Of a stretch of DNA of 64,000 nucleotides, positions 8,402 to 16,987 are shown piece after piece. Origin of the DNA: Crossiella sp. S99.2 (GTDB lineage: Bacteria; Actinomycetota; Actinomycetes; Mycobacteriales; Pseudonocardiaceae); contig NZ_JALMDK010000017.1 in assembly GCF_023094165.1 (NCBI RefSeq), positions 1 through 64,000 of the forward strand, written 5' to 3'. Made by a program: the position numbers and the translations under genes. How positions within the stretch are numbered: position 1 is the first letter of the stretch; each line of letters begins with the position of its first letter. The notes under the pieces were generated by a model, which saw nothing but the letters and a program-made list of their open reading frames with translations, had not been told where the DNA came from and did no database searches.

Positions 8402-11380
8402 GTGTCGACCCGCCAGTCACTCCTGGCCTTAGCGGCCGCTCTCGCCCTGCTCACGCCCGGACTCACCGCCGTCGCCCAGCCAGCGCTGACCCTGCGGTCG
8501 GCCGAGCTGAGCGTGGCGGTGGGCGCGGAGTTCCCCAGGGTGGTCAGTTACACCGACCGCCGCTCCGGCGCGGTGCTGCACGGCCGGTCCGCGCCGCTGA
8601 CCTCGATCCAGCTCAACGGCGCCGACCAGCGCGTCACCGGCACCGCGAGGTCCGCCGGGGATTCGGTGCGCTACGCCCTGACCTTCCCCGACCTGTCCGG
8701 CGTGCGCCTGGACGCCAGCCTGGCCCTGCGCGGACGGACCGTGACCTTCCGGATCGACCAGGTCCGGGACACCCCGGCCTTCCGGGTCGGCACCATCGAC
8801 ATCCCAGGGCACGACCTGCTCACCGTGCGCGCCGCCGATCCGGCGCCGCAGGTGGCCGCGGCCAGGGTGGAACTGAACAAGAACGGCAACGGCGACCGGA
8901 TCTACCCGGTCACCGCCGCCACCCCGCCGGATGCCGCGCCACTGGGCTCGGCCTACGGCATGGTCAGCACCGGCAAGCTGGCCGCCGCCATCGAGACCAA
9001 CTCGACCTATGACAACAACGGCGGCGCGGGCGCGGATGAGAACGGGCGGGTCTGGCGGCAGGCCAGGCAGACCCCGGACGGCCCGGCGGTGAGTGTCTGG
9101 AGTGGACGGTGGACGCACCGCGCCCAGGGCTCCCCGGACACCGAACCCGCGCCGTGGGCCAAGGTCACGCTGACTGGCGAGCGCAACGGCGACAACGTGC
9201 TGGACTGGCAGGACGCGGCCATCGCCTTCCGGGACATCATGTGGCAGCCCAAGGGCTGGGAGAAGACCAAGGACCGGGTGGTGCAACGGATTCCGTTCAA
9301 CATCGCCTCCTCGGCCACGCACCCGTTCACCCGCACCCTGGACGACACCAAGCGGGTCAGCCTGGCCACCGACGGGCTCGGCCAGTTCGTGCTGCTCAAG
9401 GGCTACCAGTCGGAGGGGCACGACGCGGCGCACCCGGACTACGGCGGCCACTACAACGAGCGGGCCGGCGGCCTGGGCGGGCTGAACACGTTGCTGGAAA
9501 AGGGCAAGCGCTGGAACGCCGACTTCGGGGTGCACGTCAACGCGACCGAGTCCTACCCGGAGGCGCGGGCGTTCTCCGAAACGCTGGTGGACAAGAACAA
9601 CAAGCAGTGGGCCTGGATGGACCAGTCCTACCGGATCGACCAGCGCCGGGACCTCAACTCCGGCGATATCGCGCGCAGACTGGCCCAGTTGCAGCGGGAA
9701 ACCCGTGGCGGGCTTGACTTCCTGTACTTCGACGTGTTCCGCGAGACCGGGTGGACCGCGGACCGGTTGCAGCGCGAGGTACGCAAACTGGGCTGGGAGA
9801 TGGCCACCGAGTGGTCGCACCGGCTGGAGCGCGAGACGCTGTGGACGCACTGGGCCACCGACATCGACTACAGCAGCGAGGCGTTGCGCGGCATCAACTC
9901 CAGCATCATCCGGCTGGCCCGCAACCACCAGAAGGACGTCTTCGTGCACCACCCGCTGCTGATGGGCGCGCGGATCGTGGAGTTCGAGGGCTGGACCGGG
10001 GAGACCGACTACCGGGCGTTCCTGGCCAACACCTTCGAGCAGAACCTGCCCACCAAGTACCTCCAGCACTTCCCGGTGCAACGTCTGTCCACTGTGGAGG
10101 CTGTACTGGACGGCGGAGTGAGCGTGACCGCACCCGGCGGCAAGCGCCAGTTCCGCAAGGACGGGAGGCTGCTCTATGACAACGGCGCCTATCTGCTGCC
10201 CTGGTCGCCTACCGCACCCGACAAGGCCTACCACTGGAACCCGGCGGGCGGTACGAGCACCTGGGAACTGCCTGCCGAACTGGCCGGGCAGCCCAGTCTG
10301 CAGCTCTACCGACTCACCGACGACGGACGGCGGCACGTCGGCACGCTGCCGGTGCGCGACGGCAAGGTGACGATCACCGCCGAGGCCCGCACGCCGTACC
10401 TGGTCACCGCGCAGACCCCGGCTCCCGCGCCGCGGCTGGGCTACGGCGAGGGCACCCCGACCGCCAACCCCGGCTTCGACTCCGGTGACCTCACCGGCTG
10501 GCGGACCAGCGGCGCGGCCAAGGTCGAGACCAACGACCGCGGCCAGCGGGAGGCCGTGGTGCGTGGTGGCGCGGCGAGCCTGAGCCAGCGGCTGGTGCTG
10601 CCGCGCGGGCAGTACGCGGCCTCGCTGATGGTGGAGGTCGAGCCCGGCAAATCCCGGCCGGTCACCGTGTTCGCCGGGGACAAGGAAACCCGGCTGGACC
10701 GCTCCACGGTGACCAACATCGTGGCCTCGGAGGAGAAGAAGGGCACCAGGTCGCAGCGGATCCGGGTGTTCTTCACCAGTGACGGCAGCACCGAGGTCGG
10801 CGTCCGGGTCGGCGCGGGCGAGGCCGTGGTCCGGCTGGACGATCTGCGGGTGGTCGCCGCGCCCGATCCCGGCAAGCGGTGGGACTTCGAGCGGGTGGAC
10901 CAGGGCTTCGGGCCGTTCGTGCCCGGCGGCGAGATCGCGCCGACCGACGCGCGCACCCACCTGGCGGAGAAGAACGCGCCGTTCACCCAGCGCGGCTGGA
11001 ACGGCAAGGCGGTGGACGATGTGCTTGAGGGCGGCTGGAGCCTGAAGTCCTTCGAGTACGCCGCGCACCTGGTGTACCGGACCACTCCGGCCACCGTCCG
11101 CTTCGAGCCGGGGCACCGCTACCGGGTGAGCTTCAAGTACGCCGCGGCCGGTACCGCCTACAGCTGGGTAGTCGGCGAGGATCCAGCAAACGGCGCGCCA
11201 CGGGACGTCTCGGTCACCCCGTTGCCCGCCCGCGGCGAGCCCGGCACGCACACCGTCGAGTTCACCGCATCGAGTACCGGGGACACCTGGGTGGGCCTGC
11301 GCAGGCCGGCCGAGGGCAACGGTGAGGAGTTCACTTTGGACGAGTTTGCGGTGTTCGATCTCGGCGCCGGCGGGCGGTGA
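8402..11380 (+). CDS. Secreted endo-alpha-N-acetylgalactosaminidase-like glycosidase (GH101)
   Basis: A 992-aa secreted protein of the GH101 family, which releases the Gal-beta-1,3-GalNAc disaccharide from O-glycosylated proteins. The GTG at 8402 follows a GGAGGTG ribosome-binding site and opens a signal peptide (Arg near the N-terminus, a leucine/alanine core, AVA-Q cleavage site near residue 25). The catalytic region has YFDVF with Asp near residue 444 (likely nucleophile) and TEWSHRLE with Glu near residue 470 (likely acid/base). The last 300 residues look like beta-sandwich carbohydrate-binding modules, with two NPGF/WDFE-type starts. Its stop overlaps the start of a response regulator gene. 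Substrate specificity is inferred from the family. Confidence 0.85.
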   Translation: MSTRQSLLALAAALALLTPGLTAVAQPALTLRSAELSVAVGAEFPRVVSYTDRRSGAVLHGRSAPLTSIQLNGADQRVTGTARSAGDSVRYALTFPDLSGVRLDASLALRGRTVTFRIDQVRDTPAFRVGTIDIPGHDLLTVRAADPAPQVAAARVELNKNGNGDRIYPVTAATPPDAAPLGSAYGMVSTGKLAAAIETNSTYDNNGGAGADENGRVWRQARQTPDGPAVSVWSGRWTHRAQGSPDTEPAPWAKVTLTGERNGDNVLDWQDAAIAFRDIMWQPKGWEKTKDRVVQRIPFNIASSATHPFTRTLDDTKRVSLATDGLGQFVLLKGYQSEGHDAAHPDYGGHYNERAGGLGGLNTLLEKGKRWNADFGVHVNATESYPEARAFSETLVDKNNKQWAWMDQSYRIDQRRDLNSGDIARRLAQLQRETRGGLDFLYFDVFRETGWTADRLQREVRKLGWEMATEWSHRLERETLWTHWATDIDYSSEALRGINSSIIRLARNHQKDVFVHHPLLMGARIVEFEGWTGETDYRAFLANTFEQNLPTKYLQHFPVQRLSTVEAVLDGGVSVTAPGGKRQFRKDGRLLYDNGAYLLPWSPTAPDKAYHWNPAGGTSTWELPAELAGQPSLQLYRLTDDGRRHVGTLPVRDGKVTITAEARTPYLVTAQTPAPAPRLGYGEGTPTANPGFDSGDLTGWRTSGAAKVETNDRGQREAVVRGGAASLSQRLVLPRGQYAASLMVEVEPGKSRPVTVFAGDKETRLDRSTVTNIVASEEKKGTRSQRIRVFFTSDGSTEVGVRVGAGEAVVRLDDLRVVAAPDPGKRWDFERVDQGFGPFVPGGEIAPTDARTHLAEKNAPFTQRGWNGKAVDDVLEGGWSLKSFEYAAHLVYRTTPATVRFEPGHRYRVSFKYAAAGTAYSWVVGEDPANGAPRDVSVTPLPARGEPGTHTVEFTASSTGDTWVGLRRPAEGNGEEFTLDEFAVFDLGAGGR
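10087..10099. repeat. Intragenic palindrome copy in the GH101 gene
   Basis: GTCCACTGTGGAG, read as Leu-Ser-Thr-Val-Glu. It is a copy of the family described at 3772, with the last base changed. Confidence 0.6.
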
Positions 11381-12039
11381 TCCAGAATGAGCCCGTGCGC
11401 GTCGTAATCGCTGAAGACCTCGTCCTGCTCCGCGACGGCCTGATCAGGCTGCTCCAGGCGCACGACTTCGAGGTGGTCGCTGCCGTGGACAACGGCCGTG
11501 ACCTGCTGGAAGCCCTCGTCAGGCACCGACCGGACGTGGCGGTGTGCGATGTCCGACTGCCACCGACGTTCACCGACGAGGGCCTACGGGCCGCGATCGA
11601 GGCCCGGCGCCGATTGCCGGGCCTCCCCGTCCTGATCCTGTCCCAGTACGTCGAGCAGCTCTACGCCCGTGAGCTGCTGTCCGACTCCGCCGGCGGCGTC
11701 GGCTACCTGCTCAAGGACCGGGTGGCCGACGTCGGGCAGTTCGTGGACGCGGTCCGCCGGGTCGCGGCGGGCGGCACCGCGATGGACCCCGACGTCATCG
11801 CCCAGCTGCTGGCCCGGCACTCCCGCGACAAACCCGTCACCGCCCTGACCCCCCGCGAACGCGAGGTCCTGAGCCTGATGGCCGAGGGCCGCTCCAACGC
11901 CGCCATCGCGGCCAGGCTGTTCATCACCGAGAAGGCCGTGTCCAAGCACACCAACAACATCTTCAGCAAACTCGGCCTGCTCCCCGCCGAGGACGACAAC
12001 CGCCGGGTGCTCGCCGTGCTGGCCTACCTCAATGGCTGA
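11377..12039 (+). CDS. Orphan LuxR-family response regulator
   Basis: A 220-aa NarL-type response regulator: receiver domain with VVIAEDLVLLRDG, the phosphoacceptor Asp in VAVCDVRLPP, Lys in YLLKDRVAD, and a LuxR helix-turn-helix (ALTPREREVLSLMAEG to KAVSKHTNNIFSKLG). No histidine kinase gene is next to it. A GTG start at 11377 overlaps the GH101 stop; a second GTG at 11395 is possible and would remove six residues. The overlap suggests co-transcription with the glycosidase and the small membrane protein that follows. Its kinase partner is unknown. Confidence 0.88.
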   Translation: MIQNEPVRVVIAEDLVLLRDGLIRLLQAHDFEVVAAVDNGRDLLEALVRHRPDVAVCDVRLPPTFTDEGLRAAIEARRRLPGLPVLILSQYVEQLYARELLSDSAGGVGYLLKDRVADVGQFVDAVRRVAAGGTAMDPDVIAQLLARHSRDKPVTALTPREREVLSLMAEGRSNAAIAARLFITEKAVSKHTNNIFSKLGLLPAEDDNRRVLAVLAYLNG

Positions 12040-12451
12040 GCCGGGGCGGCACATCCCGCTGTACGCGCGGCTGGGATTGGCGGTGCTGCTCGGCGGGTTC
12101 GCGGCGGCGCCACTGGTGACCACGGTGCTGATCGGAGTGTTCGCGGATCAGGCTGCGCTGTGGGTGAGCGTGCTGGGGGCGTTGGCGCTGGTGGTGTTGT
12201 GGTTGCTGTGCTGGGCATTGGCGGCGGCCACGCCGACGGTGACCGCCCGGACGGCCACGGCCGGCGGGCGGCGGGGGTGGGCGGTGGTGATCGCTCCGGT
12301 CGCGGCGGTGGTGTCGGCGGGGGTGTGGATGGGGCTGGACCTGCTGGGCGTGGTGAGCGGACTCCAGGCAATCCCACTCGGCCTGGTCGGCGCGGTGGGA
12401 TTGGGCGGCACGGTGCTGGTGGACTGGGCACTGGACCGACGGCGGATCTGA
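12032..12451 (+). CDS. Small four-helix membrane protein
   Basis: A 139-aa hydrophobic protein with about four predicted membrane helices (near residues 14-38, 42-66, 84-105 and 108-130). I recognise no family. Its start overlaps the stop of the response regulator gene by 8 bases, so the two are probably translated together. Its role is unknown. Confidence 0.7.
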   Translation: MAEPGRHIPLYARLGLAVLLGGFAAAPLVTTVLIGVFADQAALWVSVLGALALVVLWLLCWALAAATPTVTARTATAGGRRGWAVVIAPVAAVVSAGVWMGLDLLGVVSGLQAIPLGLVGAVGLGGTVLVDWALDRRRI

Positions 12452-12480
12452 GCATGTGGCCCGAGTCCTGTCTTCCGGCG

Positions 12481-12545
12481 AGTTGGGCCAACCGGTACGC
12501 CAGCTTTGCCCAAGCGGGCGTACCAGTTGGCCCAAGTGGTACGCC
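12481..12545. repeat. Palindromic intergenic repeat, copy B
   Basis: Arms at 12483-12501 and 12517-12535 match 18 of 19 bases when inverted, followed by a further partial unit. It sits between convergent gene ends (12451 plus, 12610 minus), so a role as a bidirectional transcription end is possible. Confidence 0.85.
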
Positions 12546-12609
12546 CACGCGGCCAACACGGTAACGGGTGGGTGCTGCTCAGGCAGCCCATCGATCGGGG
12601 CCGCAGCGG

Positions 12610-14025
12610 TCACTGGTTGATGAACCAGCCGAAGGCGGCCTGCACCTCTTTGTCCGACTCGGACACGTAGAACTTCGACGGCGGCCCCAGATCGGTGAGG
12701 TAACTGCGGTACTCGATGGTCCTGGGACACACCGAGCCGGTGATCTCCACCTTCTGGTCCACCACCAGCTTGCCGGTGCGCAGCTCGTACGCCTTCACCG
12801 GGATCGCGATCTTGTGGAAGGTCACGTCCGTGCGGTACTGCGGCGGGGTGCGCTTCTGGTACGGGCAGGTGCGCACCGCCGCGCCGTACTCCTTCGCGCC
12901 GGCGCAGACCACCAGCACCGCCTCGGCCGCGTCGCCGACCTTCCACTCCCCCGGCAGCCTGCCGGTGAAGGCGTCGTTGCCGAACATCATGGCGCGGTTG
13001 GTGCCCTTGGCGTACGGGGCGGCGCCGCTGTAGGGCGCGGGGCGGGTGCAGTAGGCGGGGTTGGAGCCGCGGAGCAGGTTGCGCACGTTGGCGAGTTCGA
13101 TCTCCAGGGTGGCTTTGCGGGCGCCGTCCTGGGCCTTGCCGGTGAGTTCGTGGCCGGGGTATTGCTCCAGCAGTTGCTGGAACAGGGTGCGGGCCTTCTC
13201 CCAGTCCTTGGCGTTCATGAAACCGTCGGCGCAGCCGGTGAGCGCGGCCGGAGCGGTGCGGCCGACGACCTCGGTGGAGCGGTCCAGCACGTTGCCCGCG
13301 GGTTTGCGCTGGCGCAGCCAGTCGGTGATCGCAACGGTCTGGCAGGGCTCCTTGGCCGGCAGGCCGCCGAGGAAGCCGCTGACGAGTTCCCGCACCATGT
13401 TCTCGTGGCCGGGCAGGTCGGTCAGCACCGAGGTGAGGCCGTCGTAACCCTGGGTCAGCTCCTTGACGTCACCGCGCAGCGCGGTGGTCAGCCTGCCGGT
13501 GGCGAGCTGGATCCGCCGGCAGGCGTCCACGGTGAGTTCGCCGCGCACGGTCAGCGGCGCGTCGGCCAGGTGATGGCCGAGCCAGACCCGGTCCAGCGCG
13601 GACATCGCCTGCGCGCAGTCACCGCGTTGCTTGGCCTCGGCCACGGTCTGCTCGATCCCGGTGGCGTCGTAGCGCAGCAGCCCCACCGCCAGCACCACGG
13701 CCACGGTGGCGCTCAGCCCGACCAGCCGCTGCCTGCCGCTGACCACCCGTTCCGCGCGGCGGGCCAGGAAAAAGCCGTGCGCGATCATCGTCAGCCACCA
13801 GGCGAGCACCACGAACTCGAACCACCCACTCCGGGACACCGCGCCGAGCAGCACCAGCAGCAGGATGGTGACCAGCGCGGTGAGCACGAACAGCAGGCGG
13901 CGGCGCAGCATCAGGTAGCCGAGGCCGAGCAGCGAGGCGTTGCCCAGGGCCACCGCCAGCGGGTCGTGCCGCCGCGGCACCACTGGTGCGGGTTCCGGCA
14001 CCGGCAGTGTCTGGTAGTAGTCCAT
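12610..14025 (-). CDS. Membrane-anchored hypothetical protein
   Basis: A 471-aa protein with about four N-terminal hydrophobic helices (residues 20-110), followed by a large soluble domain rich in short helices with several Cys residues. One stretch (DWEKARTLFQQLLEQYPGH) reads like a single TPR unit. The ATG at 14025 is preceded by GAGGGG at good spacing and is preferred over an in-frame ATG at 14067. I do not recognise the family. The Cys-rich C-terminal domain would lie outside the membrane if the helices form pairs. It is transcribed divergently from the gene at 14264. Confidence 0.7.
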   Translation of the reverse strand: MDYYQTLPVPEPAPVVPRRHDPLAVALGNASLLGLGYLMLRRRLLFVLTALVTILLLVLLGAVSRSGWFEFVVLAWWLTMIAHGFFLARRAERVVSGRQRLVGLSATVAVVLAVGLLRYDATGIEQTVAEAKQRGDCAQAMSALDRVWLGHHLADAPLTVRGELTVDACRRIQLATGRLTTALRGDVKELTQGYDGLTSVLTDLPGHENMVRELVSGFLGGLPAKEPCQTVAITDWLRQRKPAGNVLDRSTEVVGRTAPAALTGCADGFMNAKDWEKARTLFQQLLEQYPGHELTGKAQDGARKATLEIELANVRNLLRGSNPAYCTRPAPYSGAAPYAKGTNRAMMFGNDAFTGRLPGEWKVGDAAEAVLVVCAGAKEYGAAVRTCPYQKRTPPQYRTDVTFHKIAIPVKAYELRTGKLVVDQKVEITGSVCPRTIEYRSYLTDLGPPSKFYVSESDKEVQAAFGWFINQ

Positions 14026-14263
14026 GGCGTCCCCTCGGTCGCGGCACAGGTTCAGGCCGTGACTCATTGTGGGCAGCCGGGTGGGGAGGGTTCCCGGAAA
14101 TGGTCAAAGCGTGACAGGAAGCGGCCACCTGGCGTGACTGCTTGGCCCGAACGACCGACCAGTCGCTGGCCGTTGAACCGGCCGAACACCAAGAACCCGG
14201 CGCGACTGGCCGATAACCGGATTCTCACGCACCGTAGCGACACGGACCGCTATGGTGACCGTC

Positions 14264-14662
14264 ATGGCTGATGGCCAACGTGAACCCACGAACGAAGACG
14301 GTCCCCTGTTCCGCTCGGCCTACGAACACGCCGACGCGGTGGACAAGGCCGCGGACCCGGCGCAACGCCGGCGAGCCTGGGGCGGGTTCCTGCCGCGTGC
14401 GCTGGTGGCGCTGGCCGAGGGGTTCCTCCGGGACTGGATGCTCATCGGCGCCGTGTTGTTCTCGGTGATCGTCGGGTTCATCGGCGGCAGCTCAGGCGAT
14501 CTGCCCTGGATTATCGGGGGTGTGGTCGCGGCGGTGACCGGGACCGCTCTTGTGCTCATCGCCGTCGCACGGCATTGGAGCTTTGGCAGGCAGTGGACCG
14601 TGATCCTCGGCGTGTTCGCGCTCCAGATCGTTCTCATGATCCTTTTCTGGCGAACTCACTGA
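14264..14662 (+). CDS. Small membrane protein
   Basis: A 132-aa protein with a charged N-terminal region of about 50 residues, then three hydrophobic helices (near residues 57-75, 78-98 and 107-128). The ATG at 14264 has GGTGA just upstream; an in-frame ATG at 14252 is the alternative. It lies 15 bases ahead of the WXG100-like gene, suggesting one transcript. No family is recognised. Confidence 0.7.
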   Translation: MADGQREPTNEDGPLFRSAYEHADAVDKAADPAQRRRAWGGFLPRALVALAEGFLRDWMLIGAVLFSVIVGFIGGSSGDLPWIIGGVVAAVTGTALVLIAVARHWSFGRQWTVILGVFALQIVLMILFWRTH

Positions 14663-14677
14663 ACGGCCGGAGGCGGC

Positions 14678-15685
14678 GTGTCCAAGATTGCGGTGGAGAT
14701 CAGCGATCTCCGGGGCTGGGCGGGTCAGGTTGGCCGGGCTTCCGGTGATGTGAACTCGGCGCAAAGCTATGCCACCGGGAAGATCGCTGACGCGGACTTC
14801 GGGCGGGTCCTGGAGCTGATCACCGGTGACTACGCGGCGATGCTCACCAAGGCGCACGCGATGTTGCAGGCCGACAGCACCGGCCTTGGCGCCGAGAAGG
14901 CCGCGCTCGCCGCAAGCGCGGACGAGTACAAGGCCGCGGACGTCAAGTCCCGCAACCACATCACCAACATGGGTGGCGGGGTCACGCTGCACACCAGCGA
15001 TGACGGCGTGGCCAACGGCTTCGACGACGTCACCTCCGCCCAGACCAAGCTGAACCCGCCCAGCCCCGGCGCCGCCCAGCTCCCACAGGTCTCCTTCGGC
15101 TGCGTGCTGGACAAGGTGTGCGAACTGGTGGTGTGGGTCGGCGGCCACGACCCTCGGGAGTACGTCACCAAGTGGATCGCCGGGGACATCGGAAAAGCGT
15201 CCATGCAGGTCTCGGCCTGGCGCGCGGTGGCAGACTGCGTGGACGCGGTACAGGCCAACCTCAACTCCGGCAAGGCCGCCATCGGCCGCACCTGGATCGG
15301 GGCCGCCTCGGATGCCGCGGGCGCGCAGATGGGCAAATGGGGTACGGCCCTGACCGATCAGGGCGGCAAGATGCGCCAGCTCGCCGGGCACCTGCACGAC
15401 TGCGTGGACCAGGCGGTCAAGATGGCGCAGTGCGTGGTCGACATCATCAAGACGGTGATCAGCATCGTCATGGCCGGGCTGAGCAACGCGGCGATCCCGC
15501 TGTACGGCCAGTGGAAGTTGATCAAAACGGTCAAAGAAGCCATCACAATGATCAACAGTGCCCGTAAGGTGATCATGGCGTTCTGGAACGTGCTCACCAT
15601 GGTCAAGTCGTTCATCCAGCTCTGTGCCTCGGCCTTCACCGCTGATTCGCTGCCGCCCGCTCCGTCGGCGGTGGCGCCGCGATGA
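14678..15685 (+). CDS. WXG100-superfamily-like secreted protein, long form
   Basis: A 335-aa, Ala- and Lys-rich helical protein with a GTG start after a GGAGG site. The N-terminal 220 residues form two helix-rich blocks (one with DLRGWAGQVGRASGDV; a second containing GRTWIGAASDAAGAQMGKW, which resembles the W-x-G turn region of ESX substrates). Hydrophobic helices at residues 245-320 could insert into a membrane. Proteins of this kind are exported by type VII (ESX) systems or act as polymorphic-toxin-like carriers. No ESX machinery gene is in the window. The next gene overlaps by 4 bases. The assignment rests on pattern, not on a firm family match. Confidence 0.55.
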   Translation: MSKIAVEISDLRGWAGQVGRASGDVNSAQSYATGKIADADFGRVLELITGDYAAMLTKAHAMLQADSTGLGAEKAALAASADEYKAADVKSRNHITNMGGGVTLHTSDDGVANGFDDVTSAQTKLNPPSPGAAQLPQVSFGCVLDKVCELVVWVGGHDPREYVTKWIAGDIGKASMQVSAWRAVADCVDAVQANLNSGKAAIGRTWIGAASDAAGAQMGKWGTALTDQGGKMRQLAGHLHDCVDQAVKMAQCVVDIIKTVISIVMAGLSNAAIPLYGQWKLIKTVKEAITMINSARKVIMAFWNVLTMVKSFIQLCASAFTADSLPPAPSAVAPR

Positions 15686-16038
15686 CCACCCCGGAGTTCG
15701 ACGAGGCCGCCTTCCGCGCCGCGATCGACGAGCTGGATTCGACCATCGGCCAGGCTCAGGAGGAGCTGTACCGCTTCGAGCGGGAGAACCAGCCCACCCG
15801 CGAGGAGCTGGCCGCGCTGCAGCAGGCCGCGCTGCGGGGTGAGCTGGGCGATGACATGCGAGCGATCGCCCGCCGCGTTGACGACGGCCAGGACACTTGG
15901 CAGTCGGTCTTCAACGGCACCAGCCCGGCCGCTGGGTTGCTGCGCGGCCACATCGACCGGATGGTCGCGGCGAACCGCGAGGCCATTGGCGAGGCGATCG
16001 AGGAGGACCCGGACTTCGACCCCCGCCCCGATCTCTAG
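15682..16038 (+). CDS. Small acidic helical protein paired with WXG100-like gene
   Basis: A 118-aa, strongly acidic, Glu/Ala-rich protein, probably helical and partly coiled-coil. It overlaps the preceding gene as ATGA, so the two are probably a functional pair such as an ESX substrate and its partner or chaperone. Its stop codon shares the palindrome CTAG with the stop of the convergent NUDIX gene. No known domain is visible. Confidence 0.7.
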   Translation: MTTPEFDEAAFRAAIDELDSTIGQAQEELYRFERENQPTREELAALQQAALRGELGDDMRAIARRVDDGQDTWQSVFNGTSPAAGLLRGHIDRMVAANREAIGEAIEEDPDFDPRPDL

Positions 16039-16490
16039 AGCCGCGCCGCCAACCGCTCCAGGAACACCCGCTGCCCCTTCACCAGCTTCACCGCGGCCGT
16101 CTCCAGGTCGAACCAGGCCACCCGGTCCAGTTCCGGGAACTCCGCGAACTTCCCCGACCGCGGCGGCCACTCCATCTCGAAGGTGCCCAGCACCACCCGG
16201 TCCAGGTCCACCGAGCCGGCCAGCGCCCACACCGCGACCACCTTCGCCGACTGCCGCGCCTCCCCCAGCGGCACCAGCTCCCCCTCGGGCACGGGCAGCC
16301 CCAGCTCCTCCAGGAACTCCCGCCGCGCCGCGTCCTCCGGCGGCTCGTCGCCGGTGTGCTCGCCCTTGGGGATGGACCACGCCGCCTCGTCCTTGTTCGC
16401 CCAGAACGGGCCGCCCAGGTGTCCCAGCAGGACTTCCGGGCCGTTGTCGCCATTGCGGTGGACCAGGATGCCCGCACTTCGCCGCGCCAT
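16035..16490 (-). CDS. NUDIX hydrolase
   Basis: A 151-aa hydrolase with a complete NUDIX box (G-x5-E-x7-REFLEELG near residues 43-65). The family cleaves nucleoside diphosphates linked to another moiety and needs divalent metal bound by the Glu residues of the box. The upstream SIPKGEH motif fits the diadenosine-polyphosphate or NTP-like branch, but the substrate cannot be read. It is convergent with the preceding gene, sharing 4 bases that encode both stops. Confidence 0.9.
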   Translation of the reverse strand: MARRSAGILVHRNGDNGPEVLLGHLGGPFWANKDEAAWSIPKGEHTGDEPPEDAARREFLEELGLPVPEGELVPLGEARQSAKVVAVWALAGSVDLDRVVLGTFEMEWPPRSGKFAEFPELDRVAWFDLETAAVKLVKGQRVFLERLAARL

Positions 16491-16543
16491 CGGCTCAGGT
16501 TAGTCCGGTCGCGTAGGCTTCCTGCGGAACTGGAGGGGGCACG

Positions 16544-16987
16544 GTGTCCGACGATCTGCTCCGGCCGACGATCCGCACGTCAGCCGGGACCCAACGGCCT
16601 TGGCGAGTGGCCAGCCAGGCCTATGTCGCCTTCTTCGGCGGCGTGCTGGCGGTCACCCTCATCGGCTACCTCAACTCGCGCCGGCTGGGCGTGCCCGCGC
16701 GGGACCGGCGCTGGCTGCTGGTGATCGGCGCGGCGGCGCTGACCGCGGAGCTGGTGATCGCCTCGCTGCTGGCGGAGCTGATCACCTCCAGTCCGTTGCG
16801 GATCATCATCCGGGTGGTGGCGTTGCTGGCGTATTTCGCGATGGCTCGGTTGCAGCACACGCCGGAGCGGGTTTTCCAGTTGCGCGGCGGTGAGCACGCG
16901 CGGTTGTGGAAACCGGGGCTGGCGGCGGTGTTCGGGCTTGGTCTGCCGGAACTGGTGCTGGTGGCGATCGTGGTGGTGGCCTCGTGA
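16544..16987 (+). CDS. Four-helix membrane protein of the TPR/AAA+ module
   Basis: A 147-aa hydrophobic protein with four predicted membrane helices. The GTG start follows a GGAGGGGG site. Its stop overlaps the next GTG by 4 bases, starting a tight run of three overlapping genes (membrane protein, TPR protein, AAA+ ATPase). No family is recognised. The operon suggests it anchors or works with the ATPase. Confidence 0.75.
   Translation: MSDDLLRPTIRTSAGTQRPWRVASQAYVAFFGGVLAVTLIGYLNSRRLGVPARDRRWLLVIGAAALTAELVIASLLAELITSSPLRIIIRVVALLAYFAMARLQHTPERVFQLRGGEHARLWKPGLAAVFGLGLPELVLVAIVVVAS

Noticed and set aside
8429..11251. Long minus-strand open frame opposite the GH101 gene (about 940 aa)
   Set aside because: It is antisense to a gene with a clear ribosome-binding site, signal peptide and catalytic motifs. 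Its translation is low-complexity Gly/Val/Arg/His-rich with no recognisable domain, a usual effect of high GC3.
12029..12946. Minus-strand open frame over the small membrane protein gene and repeat copy B
   Set aside because: Arg/His/Gln-rich translation produced by reading through the repeat; no start signal or domain.
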